Positions 57,801 to 64,000 of a stretch of DNA of 64,000 bases are shown here, piece by piece. Origin of the DNA: Owenia fusiformis (lineage: Eukaryota; Annelida; Polychaeta; Sabellida; Oweniidae); contig CAIIXF020000009.1 in NCBI GenBank assembly GCA_903813345.2, positions 33,979,259 through 34,043,258 on the forward strand, written 5' to 3'. A program made the translations under genes and the position numbers. Each line of letters opens with the position of its first letter. The first letter of the stretch is position 1. Below the pieces are notes generated by a model. The model made no database searches. It saw only the letters and a list, made by a program, of their open reading frames with translations, and was not told where the DNA came from.

Positions 57801-60322
57801 ACAGCAAGGGTCCTGTAGACGTTGAATGCGATGCACACAATGGAGATGAAGATGACAAGGATGTCCAGGATGTTCCAGACCTTCTTGAAGTAAGACAGTC
57901 TGTGTCGCTTGATCTAAAACATGTGAAACATAGGCTATATAAATAAATTCAAGAAGAATACTTAATTCAAGCAGAATACTTGTAACAAAGGCATATTATT
58001 TTCAATACCGGGTACTGTATGTTTTACATTTATTTTTTCAGCAACAGCAATGCAAAAAAATAGTTTGTCAGACACGAACCTCAATAATCTCCTCAATGCT
58101 GTAGTACAGAATGAACAGAGCAAAGATGCATTCACAGGCCAACACAAAGAAATCTGAGACAGAGACATATCGGATCAATTTGACTGTTCTGAAACTGGAT
58201 TGTGGGATGGCACCTCCTGTGGGAGGGAATTCAACGACGAGGCTAGAATAGAAAAATTACTTGCTTTATTACTTTATTGGTGCATGATATAAAGATGCAT
58301 CAACATTGAAAAACATTGTAAATTATTTTCATTTAAGTTGAATCAAACACGTTGGCACAAACCAAATACAGTGAAAACAGAGACTGGAAAATGAAAGATA
58401 ATTTAAGAGAAAAATTACCGAACGACGCAGAACAGGTTAATGTTGGCATTATAGACAGTGAAGTCTATGAACACAGCTCTGGTACCACGATCCAACCAAA
58501 GGTTCTCCCTCAGATCCTCCAGAATTTCCAAAGAGTCTGCTTTGTTCCGTGCCAAGTTCGCAATGAAACCACCACCTCCATAGGTCTCTATGAGACCAGT
58601 GTGACCTGAACCATCTAGTTCAGCTTCAGTATTATAGGTCCATCTAGAATGCAATTCATATATTGTAGGACATTTTTGAGGATGACAGATATTGTATAGG
58701 CCCGGTCACACCGCCCGGACGTTGCTGGAGCGTTCCTTGAACGTTGAAAAAATTCATCAACGCTCGTCAACGCGCACAAAATGGGGAAAAAAACAAAAAC
58801 ACGGGCGTTGGCTTAGCGGTGCACCGCTGCAGCCGGCGTTGCTTTAGCGTTGGTTAAGCGGTTGCGAGCGGTAGCTAGCATTTGTTTAGCGGTAATGCGA
58901 GCGTTGGAATAGCGGCGTTCTGCGCATGAGAGCGTTGCCTCGGCGGGGGTATAAATAGCAGCAGCGTTGGTTTAGCAGCATATCGCGTTTGACTACTGAG
59001 CTGAACGGATCTATTCAGTTGAATAATTTATAGCCAAATTCTGGTCCCGCTCCGACACCTCTATACCAACGCCAAAGCAAAGTTCATCGCCGCCATGGAA
59101 CGCTGCGACAACGTCCGACACCGTTCCAACAACCCCATGTACGCTGATAAAACGCTAACAACCGCTCCACCGACGTTTGTGCAACGTTTAATCGCCGCCC
59201 GGGCAACACTGGCGAAGCAGCGGTGGTCCAGCGTTTAAGATTTCTGCGTTGGTCTAGCGGATTCAAGCGTCCACGAACTTGCGTCTAGCGGTGCCAAACT
59301 TTGACTGGGCGTTGGTGGAGCGGTGATAAACTTTGCCAGGGCGTAAAATTGTCCCTTTTTCAACGCTCGCAATATTTTGAGCAGCTCAAAACTTTGGAGC
59401 GTTAGGATGGCCACTCGAGAAACATCCGCGTTGGCCGAGCGTTTACAGCGTTGCTTTAACGGATGCCAACTTTTGTTAAACGGTGGTGAACGTTTACGAG
59501 CGTTGATGATTTTTTTCAACGTTCAAGGAACGCTCCAGCAACGTTTAGGCGGTGTGACCGGGCCTTTAAGATAGCAGTTCATAACACAGGGGGAAATGCA
59601 ATTTATGAGTCGCATTGTCATATATAAAAAGAAGCTTATTTGTGAACTTACGCAGAGCCATTCATCCTGCCAAATGGGTTCTTATCTTCAATACTCTCAG
59701 CATAGTTGTCATAACACTGAGTGATATCTTTCTTGAAGTCTTCGTGTACAACGCAGGAATCGTTCAGAACCTGAAAAGAGGCTCCATTTTAGTAAAATTA
59801 AAGGCTAATGAGTGTTTTAATACATATTTGGTCTGACATACTTATTTTCTTCCTACTTTTCTATGCCACTATATGTATACCAATGAAAACGGGAAAATTC
59901 TGAGCAAGTTGCATTACTAGTACTGATAGTAATCAGGTTTAATTTTAATGTTTCACATGCCTTACCTTGAGTTGTCTGAGACGGGGAATTCCAAGGAGTT
60001 TATTCTCATAGAAAATATAACCAAGCTCAGAGTCTGTAGCATTGCGGTCATTATACCATGTCTCCCAATACAGTCCATCCATCAGAGATGTCTCAACAAA
60101 CTACAAATAAAATAAATCATGGATTTTTTCAAGTCCTTTAAATTAACAAACTGTTCTGTTCTATAAAACAGATTCTTCAAATAAAACTTACTCTCCAGAA
60201 GTCCATCATGGTTGTCATGCCACGGAAAGTGTTCTTGGTGTCCGGGAATTGGGCATCCAGAAATAGTTCGCTCATTACCTTGGTGTAGTAATACATCGTC
60301 GTACTTGTCATTCCGAAGGTCA
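54812..60322 (-). CDS. PKD2: Polycystin-2 (PKD2/TRPP), N-terminal exons not found
   Basis: Twelve exons in phase: 60322-60192, 60100-59966, 59770-59652, 58643-58419, 58242-58080, 57913-57677, 57350-57169, 56899-56680, 56488-56355, 56215-56098, 55510-55175 and 55027-54812. They encode about 737 residues, from the end of the first membrane segment ([14 protein letters not shown]) to the C-terminus. The TOP domain is seen by [26 protein letters not shown] and [20 protein letters not shown]. Then come S2-S6 with [14 protein letters not shown], the pore filter LGDFN, and [15 protein letters not shown]. Two EF-hand loops and the coiled coil ([20 protein letters not shown]) follow. The protein is a cation channel of cilia and ER that pairs with PKD1-type proteins. 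The N-terminus and S1 exon must lie beyond 64000 or in a short exon I missed. The last exon might instead splice at GNQ|GTAACA, but read-through to TGA is simpler. Confidence 0.95.
58699..59564. mobile_element. Foldback element of the GGTCACACC type in a PKD2 intron
   Basis: The left end GGCCCGGTCACACCGCC and the right end GGCGGTGTGACCGGGCC are perfect inverted copies. The match continues with differences through ACGTTGCTGGAGCGTTCC and TTGAACGTTGAAAAAA. The 866-bp interior is crowded with AGCGTTG, GCGGTTG and CAACGCT words in changing order. No coding frame. It is built like the element at 4178-5602 and lies between PKD2 exons ending at 59652 and starting at 58643. Confidence 0.85.
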
Positions 60323-61240
60323 CTGAAAAAATACAAGCATACTATAGTCAATTCTATGTACAAGAAGATCATTGCGTCAAGTATAAAGTAGTTTGATTCG
60401 ACACTTCCCGTCCGCCATCTTTGATGCGACGGCTGTTACCTTCGCTTGATACTGACCAGTGAAGATACTACGTGTGAAATAAATGTCTAATGTTATTGAA
60501 AGTATATAAGTGCAAGTAGATAACTGGCTAATATTATTTAGTGGAGTCAGTTAGCAGATCAATTGCACATTCGATATATACAATGCCCCATTTGTTGACC
60601 AAAGTGTCTTCAATTCATATTTTTGTCTCTATCCCACGTTGTATGCCATCGTATTCTTTATTTGAACATAGATTTAGTAAACGTTTTTAGCCATTTTGTT
60701 AAACTTTTCATCCAATTCGAGGGGTAAAATTAGGTTTAAACATTTTTTTAAATCCACATTCCTTTGTACCCCTAAAAGAATGATATTTCACCTTCGAAGC
60801 ATAACTTCAAACAAATGGTTATATTCTGAACCGTTAATAGGTTTTGCAAATTAAACATAGTTTTTTAGAAATGGGACTGTTTGTTTTTTAAAGTCAATTT
60901 ATTAACTATAGAAATTCGATTCATTAAAAACAATCGAAAAATAAATATTTCCCCATTGATTCATGAATTCAAATTCATTTTGTTTTTTCTCAAGATCCGG
61001 ACGGTGAATTTTCATAAAATAAATAACCATACTTACTTTTGTATTCCCATAAAATAATTGGGAAAATGAAGTTCCCCACTGAAACCTATTTCAAGAAAAT
61101 TGTGAATGTAAGGAAAAGCTAATCGACACTAAAGTTCTACCTAGACTTGCTTTGCATGGATTTGAATGGACGTCGCGTGGTTTTCTGTTATAGATGGCAG
61201 AGTCAAACCTGCATTACAAAGACCATATCTCTTCTTACAT
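60323..61240. other. PKD2 upstream intron or flank
   Basis: No PKD2-like exon was found. A YY1-like AAAGATGGCGGAC (minus strand, ATG at 60418) opens a frame of 13 codons only. A 42-nt segment near 61028-61070 (minus) has good acceptor and donor signals but no polycystin likeness. Confidence 0.4.
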
Positions 61241-61620
61241 GATTGCTGCCATATTTTTAGATTTCACCCAGGAAGTGATGTCATCCACTCTCAACTTTGC
61301 ATACAAACTCCCATGCAGTGCTAGTCTTTACGAGACACTGCATTGGAGTTTGCTTTGCATATAATATTATGCAAGAAGCTGTTAAGAATTACAAAACAAG
61401 CTGAATATTATTTTTCAATTTTGTCTATAATTTGATCCTTCTAAAAGTCTTTTCTTTTTTTCTAAGATGACAAGCTCTGAAAACATTTTTACATAAAGTA
61501 AGGACCACTTGTCTAGAAGTTATTTTGTGCTACTTTCCTATACTGTTATAGGCAAGGTTATGAAAGCTGAGAGTCGATGACATCACTTCCTGAGTGAAAT
61601 CTTAGAAGATGGCATCCTAC
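61241..61620. mobile_element. MITE of about 380 bp
   Basis: CTGCCATATTTTTAGATTTC and CACCCAGGAAGTGATGTCAT on the left are mirrored on the right by ATGACATCACTTCCTGAGTG and AAATCTTAGAAGATGGCAT. Non-coding, diverged arms of about 55 bp. Confidence 0.65.
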
Positions 61621-63854
61621 TGGAAATGAGCGCCAGATTTTTAAATGATTAAAATTAACTATATTAAACATTTTCCCGTGTTTTGCTAAATTAGGAAAGC
61701 ATATATAAGGTTATAGCTATCATATTAGGAGAAAGATGGTCTGGCCAGGAATGTATCTTTAATTTATTCTCAATCTGCATCAAAGAATGCTAATTTACGC
61801 AAGTACAGGATCGATGCAAGAACATCAAAAATATGAATCTAGAAAAAATAATTCTGTAAATCAGGAACAATAGTCGGCAGTTCCCTTTACCCTGCTTTAT
61901 TGATGTAAAATTATTGTTCTGTAAATCTACTTTATAAATCGTTTATCGACTCTTTCATTGTATTGTTAGATTGACGTCAAAATAATTCACCAACTGGGAA
62001 AACACAATACCCGAGGTAATTACTTATTTCAATTCACGTGTATTGAACATCCTAATTTGATCTTATGTAATTTCTTATTTTTATTGATTTATTGATATAA
62101 TCAATATATCAATAAACAGATATGCAGACTATACAATTCTTAGATTGCTAAGTAAGAATGTATAAAGGGGAGAGATTTAGATGCTGCGCCGTAAAGAATA
62201 TGGCACCATTGTCAAATCGAGGTAAAATAAAAGAATTGAATATTGCTTCAAGATGTTTGTTGCCAAGTTTGAATTTTAGCATTTTTCTTATTTTAGCAAC
62301 AAATCACTTATTTCTACCAATTTTCACATTAAATCGTTGTCAATCAATTACATACAGCATGTGTTTTTTACAGATTGTTTTCAATAATTACTTTGACCTT
62401 AGAGTTAAGAATCTGGCAATCTTGGAAAGGGATTTGTGAGAACTGGATTGCAACCGAATTCTATGGCGCCATGTGTTTTATCAAATATCAAATATCAAAT
62501 TGTAGTGGAAGGAAGCTAAATGTATGAAGAAGACCGTTTGATGCTTGACTGTTGGAAAACTTGCATGGATTGTCGTCAATGTGGCAGATGATGGTCCCAT
62601 CGACAATGAAAGAACTGATAAAAACTTAAGATATGGACACGAAACTTGCTATTCTTTCTAACAAGCATATCCTCTCAAAGAAAAAAATATGTAAACTTGC
62701 ACTAAAATTCATACATATTTATGTGACACCCTGTAGATAATCTTAGTCACACAAACGATCATAAAATATTGAACATAAGTTCAATGTACTGTTGAAATAC
62801 ATTCTCCCTTTCAGATGAAAAATGATCGAATGAATGAATATGATATAAAAAGGATATTGGCATTGTTTTCATATATTTTGGAGTGTTCCTTCAAAGACAA
62901 AATGCTAACTTAACCTAAGAAAAAACATCCATATTATGCACTGATATGTTTATTAGATCACTAACTTCTTATTATGGACATAACGATTGAAAATAGAGAA
63001 TAAATGACAAACATTTTTTGATTGAAAATGATAATTTTACACCTTAGTGGTGAAAGGGTTAATTGTTCATCTTTGAAACAAGCAAACTTCCAAATGAAGC
63101 TCAGGTACTCTCACCTTTCCAATGGTATACTGGAATCATTTGACATATAGGGCCATTCAATTTGCATTAAAGAGCGCGCTTAGAGAATCTAGTTTCTTCT
63201 ATTACTATATTATTCAGATAAGAACTTTGGAATTAAAAACTAATGCAGGACTCCGTCAAACGCTGTCGGAAATTGAAGCCAATGGTCGAATATTGCATCT
63301 GTGTGGATTTTAAGACAAAGAATCTCGTAAATGCATTTGCAGTTGTCAAGATTATTGGACAAAGCTTGGTCCGTGGTTTCATCATAGATACTATCATTCT
63401 TTGTTATATAGTATTACCTAAGAATGACTTGATGATTCTCTAGTCGTTTTAGCCGATTTTTTGTGATGATCAATAGAAGATGTAAAGTTTTCATTTCTAT
63501 GTGCCTCTTTGGCTTTCTCTATATTAGCTTAGAAATGTTGTGTAATGATTTGGAACTTATAAAGTGCATCAATGTACCACCCATTTTCATTTTACTACTT
63601 GGTTGTTTTGAATACTGGATTAGTCTCTTCATTTCAAACATGTTATCTTTCAAACTCTTTTACATTGCTTCGAAATACCATGGGCGTAGAGTCCATGGAA
63701 ATACGTATTGTATTAGTATTTTACAAAAACGGTTACTGCAATATGAATGCACAGAAGTTGAACATAAAGTTCTGGTCACTCTCTTTCCCATATCCTTTTT
63801 GAAAATGACTTGAAATTTTTGTCAATTTTGGTAAAAGACATGTTATACATATAC
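61621..63854. other. Gene-poor right flank
   Basis: No recognisable gene. A cluster of plus-strand frames at 63122-63813 (63, 66, 116 and 76 codons) overlaps in different frames and shows no family motif, so decayed sequence is the likeliest reading. A near-palindrome TTGATTTATTGATATAATCA with its mirror lies near 62080-62115. Confidence 0.4.
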
Positions 63855-64000
63855 AGGCTGGTCCAAAAATATGGGACACTCGTATTTCAAAAATAAATAA
63901 CGATGTCATATTATATACCAGTGGATAGGGAATTTACTTATCTTTAATTTGGTATATCATTAGTTCAAGTTTATTATAATGTCTGTCAACCAGCGTCCGT
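63855..64000. mobile_element. Terminal part of a DNA transposon cut by the window edge
   Basis: TACAGGCTGGTCCAAAAATA followed by TGGGACACTC is of the (T)ACAGGGTGTCCCAAAAA type that ends many Tc1/mariner-like elements. Only one end is in the window and no transposase is seen. Confidence 0.45.

Noticed and set aside
60380-60418. ATGGCGGAC as the PKD2 start codon
   Set aside because: The frame stops after 13 codons and does not reach exon 60322.
61028-61070. 42-nt minus-strand mini-exon upstream of PKD2
   Set aside because: Splice signals look good but the sequence does not resemble polycystin.

Overview
The window is AT-rich animal DNA. Genes have many exons, GT/AG introns of a few hundred to several thousand bases, long empty stretches, and many foldback transposons, satellites and retroelements. 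The gene set (ATOH8, PPAN, a membrane metallophosphoesterase and polycystin-2) is bilaterian. An invertebrate is likely. Two points lean towards a marine deuterostome: a Gmr1-type Ty3/gypsy element, a lineage first described in deuterostomes, and a polycystin-2 with two canonical EF-hand loops, as reported for sea urchin. A lophotrochozoan is not excluded, and I do not name a species.

Layout. 1-7.6 kb is gene-free and holds two small foldbacks and a 1.4 kb foldback transposon (4178-5602). An intronless ATOH8-like bHLH gene lies at 7655-8557 (-). 8.6-19.2 kb holds an orphan ORF, several MITEs, a 723-bp palindrome and a 43-bp minisatellite (16.2-17.15 kb). A metallophosphoesterase gene runs on the minus strand from 33725 to 19208. 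I resolved eight exons that join in frame to 373 codons. Its intron 6 holds a 1.33-kb tandem repeat and its intron 7 a nearly full LINE. PPAN runs the other way from 36763 to 43575, with ten exons joining in frame to 482 codons. 43.6-47.1 kb is mostly empty with one TA-flanked MITE. A Gmr1-like LTR element fills 47166-52877. PKD2 occupies 60322-54812 (-): twelve exons cover the protein from the first membrane segment to the C-terminus, and the N-terminal exons were not found. The right end is gene-poor and runs into the terminal repeat of a DNA transposon.

The genes do not form an operon or pathway. PPAN is a nucleolar ribosome-assembly factor, the phosphoesterase belongs to a family that trims GPI anchors or acts in ER export, PKD2 is a ciliary/ER cation channel, and ATOH8 is a transcription factor. 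PPAN and the phosphoesterase are head-to-head about 3 kb apart.

Most notable: (1) the Gmr1-like element ends in near-identical 201-bp repeats that are inverted, not direct, and the whole unit is flanked by a 5-bp target duplication; (2) the LINE's upstream frame and ORF2 overlap in a UGAUG stop-start; (3) the phosphoesterase carries altered metal-site motifs; (4) two foldback elements have interiors built from scrambled copies of their own short words; (5) a MITE sits a few bases after the PKD2 stop codon and may form its 3' UTR. Exon limits are read by eye from splice signals and phase. None was tested by alignment or transcripts.
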